The notes beneath the pieces are model-generated. The model saw nothing but the letters and a program-made list of their open reading frames with translations. It made no database searches and was not told the origin of the DNA. This document shows positions 42,660-53,467 of a stretch of DNA of 64,000 nt, in pieces. Each line of letters begins with the position of its first letter. Position 1 is the stretch's first letter. A program made the translations under genes and the position numbers. This stretch comes from Actinomycetes bacterium (lineage in GTDB: Bacteria; Actinomycetota; Thermoleophilia; RBG-16-64-13): contig JAGXFW010000009.1 of NCBI GenBank assembly GCA_024637035.1, positions 27,635-91,634 on the forward strand. The letters run 5' to 3'.

Positions 42660-43148
42660 ATGGGCAGCGCAGTGGTGTTCGGAGTCCTCCTCCTGTTCCT
42701 GTTACTCATCTTGGCCGGGATGCTCCGCGGTCTCGACTGGGAGGCCCTGAGCCGCAGCGAGGGGGGGCTTCTTTCGAGATCGGGAGTGCTGGCCGCAGTG
42801 GGGGGCGGGTTCCTCATCGGTCTGGCGTACGGTCTCTTCGTGGGCTCGCAGAGCGGGACCGCTACCTGGATGTGGGTGAGCCGCGGTGTGATCGACGGAC
42901 TGGTCGTGGCGTGCGCCGGCGCCTTCTACCTCGGCTATCAGCAACGCAGGATGATGCGGGATTCCCTGCCCACCGAGCGTACGGTCAGCGGTGGTGAGCC
43001 CGCCTCCGGTCCGGCCGAGGAGCGGGTCGACACGGTCGCGGGCGCGAACGCCGAGGTCGCGGGCTCGAACCCCGCGGTCGACGAACCCGAGTCGGCTCTC
43101 GCCGCGTCGGAGACGCCCGAAGACGTGGGTGGGGACACCGTTTCGTAG
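42660..43148 (+). CDS. Small membrane protein of unknown function
   Basis: 162 aa. Three hydrophobic segments: SAVVFGVLLLFLLLILAGML, VLAAVGGGFLIGLAYGLFVG and a third near GVIDGLVVACAGAFYLGY. The C-terminal 60 residues are acidic and repetitive (AGANAEV / AGSNPAV from a 21-bp duplication). ATG 42660 has a GGAAGGGG Shine-Dalgarno. It precedes the phosphatidyltransferase gene by 73 bases on the same strand. I do not recognise the family. Confidence 0.65.
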   Translation: MGSAVVFGVLLLFLLLILAGMLRGLDWEALSRSEGGLLSRSGVLAAVGGGFLIGLAYGLFVGSQSGTATWMWVSRGVIDGLVVACAGAFYLGYQQRRMMRDSLPTERTVSGGEPASGPAEERVDTVAGANAEVAGSNPAVDEPESALAASETPEDVGGDTVS

Positions 43149-43221
43149 GTCCTCGCGGCTGCGGGGTGGAGCCCATCGGCTCCGGCGCCGGCAGTCGCTG
43201 TAGGATGGAGGTTGTCGCGGT

Positions 43222-43818
43222 ATGACCACTCCATCACTGACGCAACGCCGGGTCGACCACCTTGTCGACCGTGTCTTCCTCTGGCCGCTTCCGCCTTCCG
43301 TGCGGCCCAACCACTTGACCGCGTTCCGCCTCGTTCTCGTCCCAGTGGTGTTCGCCCTGTTCCTCTACGGTCGGGCCTGGTTGGGTCTCGTGGTGTTCGT
43401 GGTGGGAGTGTGCACCGACTTCATGGACGGGGCGATGGCCCGTAGACGCGATCAGATCACCGATCTGGGCATCTTCATCGATCCATTGGCCGACAAGCTG
43501 CTGGTCGCGTCCGTGCTGCTCGCCACCGGCGGCGATCGCTTGGTCATACAGGTGATCCTCGCGTCGATAGGGGTGGAGCTCCTAGCGATGGTGCTCGGGG
43601 CGGTCTTCTGGGCGCGGCACGGCCGGGCGGTGCAGGCGAACGTGTTCGGCAAGATCAAGATGGCGTTGCTGAGCGTCGGGTTGTCGTTCTTCATCCTGGG
43701 CGATGTGGTGGAGGCGGAGAAGCTGGTCGAGGTGTCGGTGTGGATGCTCTGGGCGGCGCTCTTCTTCGCGGTGCTGTCGGGCATCAGTCTCATGCGATCT
43801 CGAGACCGGCTCATCTAG
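43222..43818 (+). CDS. CDP-alcohol phosphatidyltransferase
   Basis: 198 aa membrane enzyme that transfers a phosphatidyl group from CDP-diacylglycerol to an alcohol. The signature DGX2ARX8GX3DX3D is present as DGAMARRRDQITDLGIFIDP followed by LADK. About five helices follow. PgsA-like phosphatidylglycerophosphate synthase is the usual role for this size and motif; other head groups are possible. ATG 43222. Confidence 0.88.
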   Translation: MTTPSLTQRRVDHLVDRVFLWPLPPSVRPNHLTAFRLVLVPVVFALFLYGRAWLGLVVFVVGVCTDFMDGAMARRRDQITDLGIFIDPLADKLLVASVLLATGGDRLVIQVILASIGVELLAMVLGAVFWARHGRAVQANVFGKIKMALLSVGLSFFILGDVVEAEKLVEVSVWMLWAALFFAVLSGISLMRSRDRLI

Positions 43819-43840
43819 GGAACCCCGGCTCATCTAGGGA
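43806..43840. repeat. 16-bp duplication spanning the phosphatidyltransferase stop
   Basis: CCGGCTCATCTAGGGA occurs at 43806-43821 and 43825-43840 (period 19). The first copy includes the TAG stop of the phosphatidyltransferase gene. Confidence 0.9.
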
Positions 43841-43873
43841 GCCGGATATCCAAAGTCGCTGAGAGGGGGTTCC

Positions 43874-44551
43874 CTATCCCCCGATCAGCACCCGTTTCTC
43901 CACTCGGGCGGCTGGGATCCCGAGCATCACGAGGTCGCGGATGTCGTCCAGGTGCCGCTCCACCTCATCCGCGGGCACTCCCGGCGGGGCATAGGTCGTG
44001 TAGAGCACTCGGGTGGTCTCGGGCCTGATCCGCGTCCGCCCATCGGGCCCGTTCAGCACGCATGAGATGATGCCTTCGGCGTCGCTGATGAACATGTCGC
44101 CTGCCTTGGGGTGCTGTTCGACGCCGTCTAGGCGCGTGAACGTCTCTGTGCCTCGAGCCGCTTCCAGCCGCAGGGGCGGCCGCACGTGGTCGGCGTCGTG
44201 CCCCGCGGTGAGGAGTCCGTTGGCGAGTTCGGCCATGAACATGACTTCCACCAGCGCGGTCACACTCGGGATCGTCTTGCCCTTGTGGGCGATCGACTCC
44301 AGCTGCAATTGCACGTGGTAGCTCTTCCCGAAGCGGCGGAAGTAGGCGTCGTAGGCGCTCAGCGGGTGTATCGCGCGCAGCGAGCGGCGGTCGAGGCCCC
44401 CGTACCGGGAGCGAAGCTCCGTCTCCAAGGCCCTCTTCCTTGCCTCTAGGGCCGGCACCCGGGCGGTGTTGGTCGCTCCCCCGAGGAGCAGCAGACCCAC
44501 GCATGCGCTGGGGTGTGTAGCGCGCCAGTGGTCGGTGACGATGAGGTCCAC
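43874..44551 (-). CDS. Free-standing B3/4 domain protein
   Basis: 225 aa. It matches the B3/B4 domain found in the beta subunit of phenylalanyl-tRNA synthetase, here alone: SLRAIHPLSAYDAYFRRFGK, HKGKTIPSVTALVEVMFMAE and ETFTRLDGVEQHPKAGDMFI. Stand-alone B3/4 proteins may edit or bind tRNA or amino acids, and most are uncharacterised. It lies upstream of nothing obvious on its strand; pheA, of the phenylalanine pathway, is 58 bases upstream in the same direction. Confidence 0.85.
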   Translation of the reverse strand: MDLIVTDHWRATHPSACVGLLLLGGATNTARVPALEARKRALETELRSRYGGLDRRSLRAIHPLSAYDAYFRRFGKSYHVQLQLESIAHKGKTIPSVTALVEVMFMAELANGLLTAGHDADHVRPPLRLEAARGTETFTRLDGVEQHPKAGDMFISDAEGIISCVLNGPDGRTRIRPETTRVLYTTYAPPGVPADEVERHLDDIRDLVMLGIPAARVEKRVLIGG

Positions 44552-44609
44552 GGGGATACGACCTCCTTAGGACTAGTTTCTGACCGGGGCCCTGGTTCCG
44601 TCGGTCGGG

Positions 44610-45566
44610 CTAGAAGGCGTCAGCGGGGACGCTCGGAATGCCCACGGGATAGCTCCCCAACACCTTCACCTCGAGCAGCTTGCAGGTGAGGCAGCGAAGC
44701 GCGTCGTTTACCTGGGCGTCGTCCACACGACCCTCGAGATCGACGAGGAAGATGTAGTCGCCTAGGCCCCGTTTCGAAGGCCGTGATTCGATCTTGGTGA
44801 GGTTGAGATACCGGTGGGCGAACTCCTGAAGGATCAGGAGCAGGGCGCCCGGCTGGTCCTTGAGGATCCTGCACACCACCGATGTCTTGTAGGGTTCGGG
44901 GAGGTCCTGCCGCTCGCGGGTGCGCGAGAGGAAGATGAAGCGCGTTTCGTTGTCGTCGTGATCCTCGATGCTGTCTTCGAGGACGACGCAGCCATGCTCC
45001 TTGGCGGCCAATGCTGTGCCGATGGCCGCCCACGATCCCTCCGCCACCGCCACCCGTTCCACCGCCTGCGCCGTCGAGTTGGCGGCTTCCACCTCCACGC
45101 CTGGCAGGTGGTCGCGAAGCCACTTGCGACACTGAGCGTTCGCGTGTGGGTGCGACACCACCTTGGTGATGTCCTGCGGTCGCACGCCGGGGCGCGCGAT
45201 CAGCCGGTGACGGATGCTGAGCCGCACCTCCCTCACCACCTGGAGGTTGTGCACCTCATGCGCGAGCAGGTCCACGGTGACCGACACCGATCCCTCGATG
45301 GAGTTCTCGATGGGCACGAGTGCGCAATCCACCGCGCCTTCGGCCACGGCCTGCACCGTGTCGGCCAGCGACGGGAAGGGGATGATCTCGGGGGACTGTC
45401 GCATCGAGCGGGTGCGCGAGGCGAGTGTGGCCAACAGCGCCTCTTCGGTGAAGGTGCCTTTCGGGCCCAGGAATCCGATGGTCCGCGCCTCGTACACCAA
45501 AGGCGCGTCGAGCTTGGAGACATCCCACGCGGTCAGGTCGACGCCCTTCGGGCCGCAGTCGCTCAC
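44610..45566 (-). CDS. pheA: Prephenate dehydratase
   Basis: 318 aa monofunctional enzyme converting prephenate to phenylpyruvate for phenylalanine synthesis. Substrate-binding region: TIGFLGPKGTFTEEALLATL, VPIENSIEGSVSVTVDLL and the TRF motif in DDNETRFIFLSR. The C-terminal ACT domain contains PGALLLILQEFAHRYLNLTK and IESRPSKRGLGDYIFLVD, indicating phenylalanine feedback. ATG 45566 overlaps the DUF4446 stop as ATGA. An N-terminal extension of about 28 residues precedes the fold. Confidence 0.94.
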   Translation of the reverse strand: MSDCGPKGVDLTAWDVSKLDAPLVYEARTIGFLGPKGTFTEEALLATLASRTRSMRQSPEIIPFPSLADTVQAVAEGAVDCALVPIENSIEGSVSVTVDLLAHEVHNLQVVREVRLSIRHRLIARPGVRPQDITKVVSHPHANAQCRKWLRDHLPGVEVEAANSTAQAVERVAVAEGSWAAIGTALAAKEHGCVVLEDSIEDHDDNETRFIFLSRTRERQDLPEPYKTSVVCRILKDQPGALLLILQEFAHRYLNLTKIESRPSKRGLGDYIFLVDLEGRVDDAQVNDALRCLTCKLLEVKVLGSYPVGIPSVPADAF

Positions 45567-46330
45567 GGTTCGTCCCGCTGGGCGGAGACCGGTTCGGACT
45601 CGGAGACATCGTCATCGCCGTCGGGGTCAGCCGCAGTCTCGAACTTGGGCCAGCCCAGAGTGGAGGGAAGTGGAGGCACTTCGTCCAAGGGCGGAAGCCC
45701 CTGACGCTTGCGTCTGCGGTTCTCTCTCTCGAGCGCTCTCTCGGCGGCGCTTGAGCCCGGTTGGCCATCCAGAGGGTCGAAGGTGTCGGTGGGCGGTTCT
45801 TCCTCCCGCTCACGTTCCTTGCGCGGACGGACGGTGAAGGGGGCGTTGCCGCGGGAACGCGCCAGTTCCACAGCCTCGATCTCTTCCGGGGCGAGCGGCA
45901 CATCGGGTTGGCCGTCGCGGATGAGCTTGACATAGATGCGGGCGAACTCGCGGCTCACGGCCGAGGTGATCACGATGCCGTGGTCGGCGGCGCTCAAGAG
46001 GGCGACAGAGGTGCTCTGACGGCCGCCCAGGTCGCGGAAAGCATCGAAGCGCACCGCTCCAACGTGCGAGACGCAGTTGTCGATGCGCACTTCGTAGTCC
46101 TTGCCCGCCACCGCGAGGTCTTCCACCATCACTCTGAGGTTCGTGAGCTTCTCTTCCACCGAGCCCACGTGACGCACGATGTCCACTTCGCCCTTCGATC
46201 CGAGGATCACCTTCTGGGCTTTTTGAAGTCTCGAGAGCTTGGCCGAGAGGACCATGATGAGCCCAAGCGCGGCGATCGCGAGCACGGAGGCGCCGAGGGC
46301 CACATACGGTGTGAGTTCGGTGAGGGTCAA
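45563..46330 (-). CDS. DUF4446-family membrane-anchored protein
   Basis: 255 aa. One N-terminal helix (YVALGASVLAIAALGLIMVL), a short coiled coil and the conserved DUF4446 region (AGKDYEVRIDNCVSHVGAVR, then FDAFRDLGGRQSTSVALL and DGIVITSA-like strands). A charged C-terminal tail of about 90 residues follows. Function unknown. It is translationally coupled to pheA. Confidence 0.85.
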   Translation of the reverse strand: MTLTELTPYVALGASVLAIAALGLIMVLSAKLSRLQKAQKVILGSKGEVDIVRHVGSVEEKLTNLRVMVEDLAVAGKDYEVRIDNCVSHVGAVRFDAFRDLGGRQSTSVALLSAADHGIVITSAVSREFARIYVKLIRDGQPDVPLAPEEIEAVELARSRGNAPFTVRPRKEREREEEPPTDTFDPLDGQPGSSAAERALERENRRRKRQGLPPLDEVPPLPSTLGWPKFETAADPDGDDDVSESEPVSAQRDEP

Positions 46331-46371
46331 ATGGATGGTCCGATACTAGGTGACAGGATTCGAACTGCCCC

Positions 46372-47448
46372 CTAGAGGAGGAAGATCAAGTGGGCTTCGA
46401 GCGAGTTGTTCTCAATGATCTTCTCTTCAGGGACCGGGCCGACGCTCACTTTCAGCAGGGCCTTCTCGCCGTAGTCGGTGGGGTTGACCCCGGTCACGGT
46501 GATCTTCTTGATCTCCTTGGCCTTGAGTTCGGGGATCTTGATGAGCACGATCTGCGGTTGCGCCGAACTCGGGGCCGAGAGCGTCAATTCCACAGGCACG
46601 TCTTTCTCGGCCATATTCCCTTGGTTCTCGACCGTCACCACGAAGCTGAGTTCGTCCGTGGCTTGGAGGTTGTACGTGCCACCCACCTCGATGGTCTTCT
46701 CGGCAGGCATCGCTTCCACGAGCTTCAGGGCTACCCCGTGGACCGATTGGAGACTGTCGGTGCTCTTGAGCGTCGCCAACAACTCCTTGATCTTGGTCTT
46801 CGAGGACAAGTTCGAATCTGTGATGAAGTCGGTGGTGCCCACCTGGACCCCTTCGATGGAGCGGTCCTGGAGCACCTGGACGGCCCGTGTCACGAAGAAC
46901 TCTTCATAGGTGACATCGGAGAGGACGAGCAAGAGCATGGCTCGCGCGATGGTATCGGAGGCCACCTCGACGTCCTGGACCTCCAGCGCGTTCATCAAAG
47001 CGGGCTTGAGGTTCTCGAGCCCGCGCGACCGCAGTTGCATGGTGGCGGCGAACCACTGTTGGCTCTCTTTGAGATCACTGGGCGAGACCAGATCGGTAGC
47101 CTCAGTGCTCAGGTTCTTCGATGTGGCGATGTACTGGTCGAGCTTGGTCTGGATGTCCTTGCGCGTTGATTCGCCGGGTTCGAGCAAGAGGGTGCTCAGG
47201 TCGCGGCCCACCGTGTCGGATCGCTTGAGGATCTCGGAGACCTGAGTGAGATACGTCTCGTACGTGGTGACCTGACGGTCGTTGAGCCAATTGCGTACGA
47301 GGTACCCGCCCACGAAGACGATCACGACCACGCCGGCAAGAACGAGCATGAGTCGTACGAAGGGTGCAGAAGACCCGCGCCGCGTGTCTCGACGGCGCTC
47401 CTCGTCGGCCAGCTCGAAGAAACTCTCGTTATCCTCGGGGGGCATCAC
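46372..47448 (-). CDS. Membrane-anchored protein with C-terminal CARDB-like domain
   Basis: 358 aa of unknown function. Acidic cytoplasmic N-terminus (about 28 residues), one helix (VRLMLVLAGVVVIVFVGGYL), an extracytoplasmic helical region (about 60-210) and a beta-rich C-terminal domain (ELSFVVTVENQGNMAEKDVP; IKKITVTGVNPTDYGEKALL) like CARDB/Ig-type modules. It sits between the tRNA-Leu gene and DUF4446; the 41-base gap before DUF4446 suggests one transcript. Confidence 0.7.
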   Translation of the reverse strand: MMPPEDNESFFELADEERRRDTRRGSSAPFVRLMLVLAGVVVIVFVGGYLVRNWLNDRQVTTYETYLTQVSEILKRSDTVGRDLSTLLLEPGESTRKDIQTKLDQYIATSKNLSTEATDLVSPSDLKESQQWFAATMQLRSRGLENLKPALMNALEVQDVEVASDTIARAMLLLVLSDVTYEEFFVTRAVQVLQDRSIEGVQVGTTDFITDSNLSSKTKIKELLATLKSTDSLQSVHGVALKLVEAMPAEKTIEVGGTYNLQATDELSFVVTVENQGNMAEKDVPVELTLSAPSSAQPQIVLIKIPELKAKEIKKITVTGVNPTDYGEKALLKVSVGPVPEEKIIENNSLEAHLIFLL

Positions 47449-47470
47449 ACTTCACTTCGTGAGGAGGGTA

Positions 47471-47554
47471 TGGGCGAGGGGGGACTTGAACCCCCACGAG
47501 CTTACACTCACTAGACCCTGAACCTAGCGCGTCTGCCAATTCCGCCACTCGCCC
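47471..47554 (-). tRNA. tRNA-Leu (anticodon CAG)
   Basis: 84-base class II tRNA. The acceptor arms GGGCGAG and CTCGCCC pair, the D-arm contains GGCAGACGCG, the anticodon stem CTAGG/TCTAG closes a TTCAGGG loop with anticodon CAG, a long variable arm follows and the T-arm carries GTTCAAG. The discriminator is A and the CCA end is not encoded. It is divergent from the kinase/FHA cluster. Confidence 0.95.
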
Positions 47555-47604
47555 CCGGCCTATGCGCCACGCCGATTCCATGCGTAGCGCCCGGGTTCGA
47601 GGCG

Positions 47605-47610
47605 AGTATA
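47605..47610 (-). promoter_or_regulatory. Candidate -10 (TATACT) for tRNA-Leu
   Basis: TATACT on the minus strand, about 50 bases upstream of the tRNA 5' end, in an A/T-rich pocket. The -35 is not convincing. Confidence 0.4.
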
Positions 47611-47791
47611 ACATAAGCCTTAGGGCGCATAACCACCCCGAACGTCCGCGTTCTTGGGGGTCTGTGGATGACCCTAGAAGGGCATTCTACAGCGATCCAC
47701 GGGGTCCTCCTTCAGAGATCGGTCATTCCATCCGAGCGGAACGAACCGAGCCTCGCGGGCGGGGTGCGCCCTGCCGTATACTTGTGTCCTC

Positions 47792-49492
<1,701 letters not shown>

Positions 49493-49494
49493 CG

Positions 49495-50328
49495 GTGGGA
49501 GTACTGCGCAAGAGCGAATCACGCATACAGCGGGCCTTCGAGGGCCTGTTCGGGCGCACGTTCAAGAGCCACGTCCAGCCCGTCGAACTCGCTCAGAAGC
49601 TGGTGAAGGAGATGGAAGAGAACAAAGTGGCTCTTCTCTCGCGCACCTACGTGCCGAACCACTTCTCCATCTACCTGTGCCCTCAGGATCGCCAGCACTT
49701 CGGCGAATACGAAGATTCCCTGGTGGAGGAACTCCAGACCCACCTTCTACAGCACGCCCGCCGTCAGAAATACGATCTGGTGGGGCCGCCCGAGGTGGTT
49801 CTCGCCCTCGACGATGCGCTCAAACTCGGGTTCTTCGGCGTAAGGGCCGAGCCTGTCAGGCCATCGAACGTCGGAGCTCCCGGCAGGGTCGCTTCGGGCC
49901 GGGCCGAATCCGGGCCCGCCGTGCGCCCTGCTTCCTCAGGCGCTGCCCACGCGTCGCCCGCGGCGCAGGCCCCGGGCGGGTCCGCTCGACCCGTCGGGCA
50001 GATGACGCAGGGTATCTCGGCGGATGTGGCGGCCGGTCTTCGCTTGGCTCGACGCACCGTGCACCTGGCTTTCGAGGGAGTGTCGCGCGAGTATCAACAG
50101 AGCCGCGTCGTCCTCGGTCGCGGGCGAGACGCCGACTTGCAGCTGGACGATCCCAATGTGTCCCGCATGCACGCGGTGCTCTACTGGGAGGAAGACCGCG
50201 TGTATATCAAGGACCTCGGCTCCACCAACGGTACGTTCGTCAACAGTCGCCCCGTCACTTCCGGACCCGTGAAGGATGGCGATGTGATCGGTGTGGGAAG
50301 TCTCAAGATAAGCCTACGGGTCAGATAG
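49495..50328 (+). CDS. FhaA-like protein (DUF3662 plus FHA domain)
   Basis: 277 aa phosphothreonine-binding adaptor. N-terminal DUF3662 domain (about 1-115: ESRIQRAFEGLFGRTFKSHV), an Ala/Pro/Gly linker and a C-terminal FHA domain (VVLGRGRDADLQLDDPNVSR then MHAVLYWEEDRVYIKDLGST and NGTFVN). GTG 49495 is the start, seven bases after GGAGGG; TTG 49489 is too close to it. In actinobacteria FhaA binds phosphorylated membrane proteins of peptidoglycan synthesis. Confidence 0.92.
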   Translation: MGVLRKSESRIQRAFEGLFGRTFKSHVQPVELAQKLVKEMEENKVALLSRTYVPNHFSIYLCPQDRQHFGEYEDSLVEELQTHLLQHARRQKYDLVGPPEVVLALDDALKLGFFGVRAEPVRPSNVGAPGRVASGRAESGPAVRPASSGAAHASPAAQAPGGSARPVGQMTQGISADVAAGLRLARRTVHLAFEGVSREYQQSRVVLGRGRDADLQLDDPNVSRMHAVLYWEEDRVYIKDLGSTNGTFVNSRPVTSGPVKDGDVIGVGSLKISLRVR

Positions 50329-50370
50329 CAACACACAGGGATGGTCGACTGTGGACTGGGTGGTTGATCG

Positions 50371-50880
50371 GTGCTGAACCTCACGCTCCTTGGGGGCAAG
50401 TTCGTCTTCCTGGGGGTTCTCTATCTCTTCGTGTACTTCATGGTGCGTTCGATCGCGCGCGATCTTCGCCTACCCTCAGTGGCCGCCACGGCAGGACTGA
50501 CGCATCGCGGCATCGCCGTCGCCGAGGCTGGAAGCCAAGCGGCGCCGGCGCCCGTTTCGTCTGCGGATCAGGCCGCCGGCGTGTGGGCTCTCGTCGTCTC
50601 GCAGAGCCCGTATCTTCAGGTGGGCAGTGCGTTCCTCCTGCCGGTGGGTGAGCGTGTGCTCGTGGGTCGGGCGGCGGAGAACGAGGTGGTCCTCAACGAC
50701 ACGTTCGTCAGCTCGAGCCACGCGCGCATCATCGCCGAGACGCAGGGCTTGGTCGTCGAAGACCTGGGCAGCACGAACGGTACGGTGGTCGGCGGACGCG
50801 AGTTGGCTGGTCCTGTGCTCGTGGGGCACGGAGAGACGATAGCGATCGGCGATACGGTCTTCACGGCGGAAGCGCGATGA
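50371..50880 (+). CDS. FhaB-like FHA-domain membrane protein
   Basis: 169 aa. One N-terminal helix (LLGGKFVFLGVLYLFVYFMV), a short linker and an FHA domain (VLVGRAAENEVVLNDTFVSS; EDLGSTNGTVVGGRELAGPV). It would recruit kinase-phosphorylated partners to the membrane. GTG 50371 has a weak ribosome binding site. The stop overlaps the phosphatase start (ATGA). Confidence 0.9.
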   Translation: MLNLTLLGGKFVFLGVLYLFVYFMVRSIARDLRLPSVAATAGLTHRGIAVAEAGSQAAPAPVSSADQAAGVWALVVSQSPYLQVGSAFLLPVGERVLVGRAAENEVVLNDTFVSSSHARIIAETQGLVVEDLGSTNGTVVGGRELAGPVLVGHGETIAIGDTVFTAEAR

Positions 50881-52085
50881 TCAAGCTGGTGACTTCTGCC
50901 GCCACCCACCTGGGTCTGGTCCGCAGGCAGAATGAGGACTCCTACGTCGTGACCGACGACGTGTTCGCGGTGTGCGACGGCATGGGAGGAGCCCGCGCGG
51001 GCGAGGTCGCGTCTGAGGTGGCCTGTCGAGTGCTTCAGGACGTCGATGCCGAGGCCGGGGTCGAGGGGCTGCGTGAAGCGGTCGACGAGGCCAACCGCCT
51101 TATCAGAGACCGTGGGGCGGGTTCGGCCGATCTCTCGGGCATGGGGACGACACTCACCGCCGCCATCGCGTCCGCGGAACGCCTCACGATCGCCCAGGTG
51201 GGCGACTCGCGGGCTTACCTGCTGCGCGCGGGGGCTCTCCGCCAAGTCACCAACGACCATTCCCTCGTGGCGCAGATGGTGCGGCATGGTCAGATCACTC
51301 CGGAGCAGGCGGCGGTGCACCCGCACCGGAGCATAATCACCCGCGCCCTGGGCACCGAGCCGGCGGTGAGCCCCGATTTCTTCGAGATCGAGCTGGAGCA
51401 CGGGGACCGCCTCCTGCTCTGCAGCGATGGGTTGAGTGGCATGGTGCCCGAGGACGAGCTATCCAAGATCCTCGCGGAGGGGGCCACGCCCCGCACCGTC
51501 GCCCGGTCGCTCATCGAGGCCGCGCTCCGGCAAGGCGGCGAGGACAACATCACCGCGGTCGTCCTATTCGCAGTCGACGAGGAGATCGCCCCACTCCCGG
51601 AAGACGAGGAGTCGGACGCCGACGAGGTCGTATCGACTTACGGTGACGCTCCATCGATCGGAGCCGTCGGCGCATCCCGGACCATGCCCGCCCACCCCTC
51701 GGCAGCAGCCGATCCCGTCATCGCACCCAAGGGTTTCGGACCCCTCGTGCGTGGGGTCGAGCTGCATTCTGTGGCGACGCGCGCGTGGCATCGGCGGCCG
51801 CTGTTCGTACTCGTGTTCATCGTACTGATCGCCGCCGTGCTCTTTGGAGCGCTCCTCTTGTTCAACTCATCGGTGTACTTCGTAGGCACGTTCGACGGAC
51901 ACGTGGCGCTGTACAAAGGCATGCCCTATACAGTGCTCGGCTACGAGCTCTTCTCGGTCATCGAGACGGCTCCCGCCCTCTACGCCGATCTTGCCCCACA
52001 CCTCAAGCAACGGGTCGAGACCCACGACCTCCTCACGAAGGAAGAGGGGCAGCGGTTCATCCGCGGCCTCGACTCGGCACAGTGA
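50877..52085 (+). CDS. PP2C-family serine/threonine phosphatase
   Basis: 402 aa PstP-like enzyme that reverses the cluster's kinases. Metal-binding motifs: RRQNEDSYVV, VFAVCDGMGGARAGEVASEV, SGMGTTLTAAI and RLLLCSDGLSGMVPEDELS. One transmembrane helix (about 308-330) and an extracellular tail follow. It overlaps FhaB (ATGA) and the FtsW-type gene (GTGA) at its ends. Confidence 0.93.
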   Translation: MIKLVTSAATHLGLVRRQNEDSYVVTDDVFAVCDGMGGARAGEVASEVACRVLQDVDAEAGVEGLREAVDEANRLIRDRGAGSADLSGMGTTLTAAIASAERLTIAQVGDSRAYLLRAGALRQVTNDHSLVAQMVRHGQITPEQAAVHPHRSIITRALGTEPAVSPDFFEIELEHGDRLLLCSDGLSGMVPEDELSKILAEGATPRTVARSLIEAALRQGGEDNITAVVLFAVDEEIAPLPEDEESDADEVVSTYGDAPSIGAVGASRTMPAHPSAAADPVIAPKGFGPLVRGVELHSVATRAWHRRPLFVLVFIVLIAAVLFGALLLFNSSVYFVGTFDGHVALYKGMPYTVLGYELFSVIETAPALYADLAPHLKQRVETHDLLTKEEGQRFIRGLDSAQ

Positions 52086-53467
52086 CCTCTCGCAGCAAGG
52101 AGTTGCTGTTCCTCCTTCCTGCCATGCTTCTGACCACGATCGGCTTCGCCATCGTGTTCGTGCGGCAGGCCGAGGCGTTCGAGTTGATCTCGCTGGCTCC
52201 GGGGGCGGCCTTCCTTGGCCTTTTCGGTCTACTGCACGTGGTGCGACGCCTGGTGGTGCCTGCCGCCGATCCGTACCTGCTCCCTATCACCGCTCTGCTC
52301 TCCTCTCTCGGCATCCTCATGATCTACCGGGTGGAGCCACGACTGGCCGCCCAACAGGCCGTGTGGCTCGTGGTTGGGTCGGTGGCGTTCGTCATCGTGC
52401 TCGTGGGTCTTCGGAGGTTCGAGCGTCTCCTCGAGTACAAGTACCTGATCGGGCTGGGCGGCATCGCGCTACTCGTGCTCACCATGGTCGCCGGGCGTGA
52501 GGTCTACGGAGCGCGCCTGTGGATCCGGGTGGGCCCGGTCGGCTTCCAACCTCCAGAGTTCGCCAAGTTGTTCCTGGTGGTGTTCTTCGCCGCCTATCTC
52601 GATCAGGTGAGAGAGATGCTCACCGTGTCAACGCGCCGCTTCCTTGGTGTCGCGCTGCCGCCGCTGCGTCATCTCGGGCCGCTGATCACCATCTGGGGAT
52701 TGAGCCTGGCGCTGATGATCTTCCTCAAGGACCTGGGCACGAGCCTACTGTTCTTCGGGACGCTCTTGGCTCTCATCTACGTCGCGACAGGGCGGTTCTT
52801 CTACGTCGTGGTGGGCGCGGGGTTGTTCGCAGGGGGAGCCTCGGTGCTCTATCGGATCTTCCCGCATGTGCAGCTGCGCGTGGGCATCTGGCTCGATCCG
52901 TGGCAGGATCCGCTGGGACGCGGATACCAGCTCGTTCAGTCGTTGTTCGCTTTCGCGGCCGGAGGGCTCTTCGGCCGCGGGCTTGGTGAGGGCTATCTGC
53001 ATCTTGCATCCGGATCAACGATCATTCCCGCGCTCGAGACCGATTTCATCTTCTCTGCGATCGGCGAAGAGCTGGGACTCGTGGGTGCCGTCGCCATCGT
53101 GCTTCTCTACCTGGTGTTCGTTCAGCGAGGGCTGCGCGTGGCCGTGCGCAGCCACGACGACTTCGCCCGACTGCTGGCCACGGGACTCACCGCGGTGTTC
53201 GGATTACAGGCGTTCCTGATCCTTGGTGGAGTCACCAAACTGATACCGCTCACCGGGATCACGCTGCCCTTCGTCAGCTATGGGGGCAGCTCCATCGTCA
53301 GCAACTTCTGCCTGCTCGCGCTGCTCTTGGCGGTGTCTGAGCGGGCCGCCGGCGGAGCGCCGCGCGACGCGGCCGGCCGGGCCGCGCTCGAGGCCGGCGT
53401 TCGCACCGGCACCGCGGCACAGGATCGCCCCGGCCGCGCGGCGGGCGCTCGCACCGGGAGCGCGTGA
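52082..53467 (+). CDS. FtsW/RodA/SpoVE-family peptidoglycan glycosyltransferase
   Basis: 461 aa SEDS protein with about ten helices that polymerises glycan strands. Diagnostic stretches: RLWIRVGPVGFQPPEFAKLF, IFLKDLGTSLLFFGTLLALI and the C-terminal LIPLTGITLPFVSYGGSSIV. GTG 52082 overlaps the phosphatase stop; an open extension to 51785 lies inside the phosphatase gene and is rejected. It overlaps the PBP start, so a SEDS-PBP pair is likely. Confidence 0.94.
   Translation: MTSRSKELLFLLPAMLLTTIGFAIVFVRQAEAFELISLAPGAAFLGLFGLLHVVRRLVVPAADPYLLPITALLSSLGILMIYRVEPRLAAQQAVWLVVGSVAFVIVLVGLRRFERLLEYKYLIGLGGIALLVLTMVAGREVYGARLWIRVGPVGFQPPEFAKLFLVVFFAAYLDQVREMLTVSTRRFLGVALPPLRHLGPLITIWGLSLALMIFLKDLGTSLLFFGTLLALIYVATGRFFYVVVGAGLFAGGASVLYRIFPHVQLRVGIWLDPWQDPLGRGYQLVQSLFAFAAGGLFGRGLGEGYLHLASGSTIIPALETDFIFSAIGEELGLVGAVAIVLLYLVFVQRGLRVAVRSHDDFARLLATGLTAVFGLQAFLILGGVTKLIPLTGITLPFVSYGGSSIVSNFCLLALLLAVSERAAGGAPRDAAGRAALEAGVRTGTAAQDRPGRAAGARTGSA

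Noticed and set aside
46345..46378. tRNA-like T-arm (GTTCGAATC on the minus strand)
   Set aside because: The stem does not pair, no acceptor or anticodon arms are found within 90 bases and the area is coding; it might be a chance match or old tRNA remnant, not a gene.
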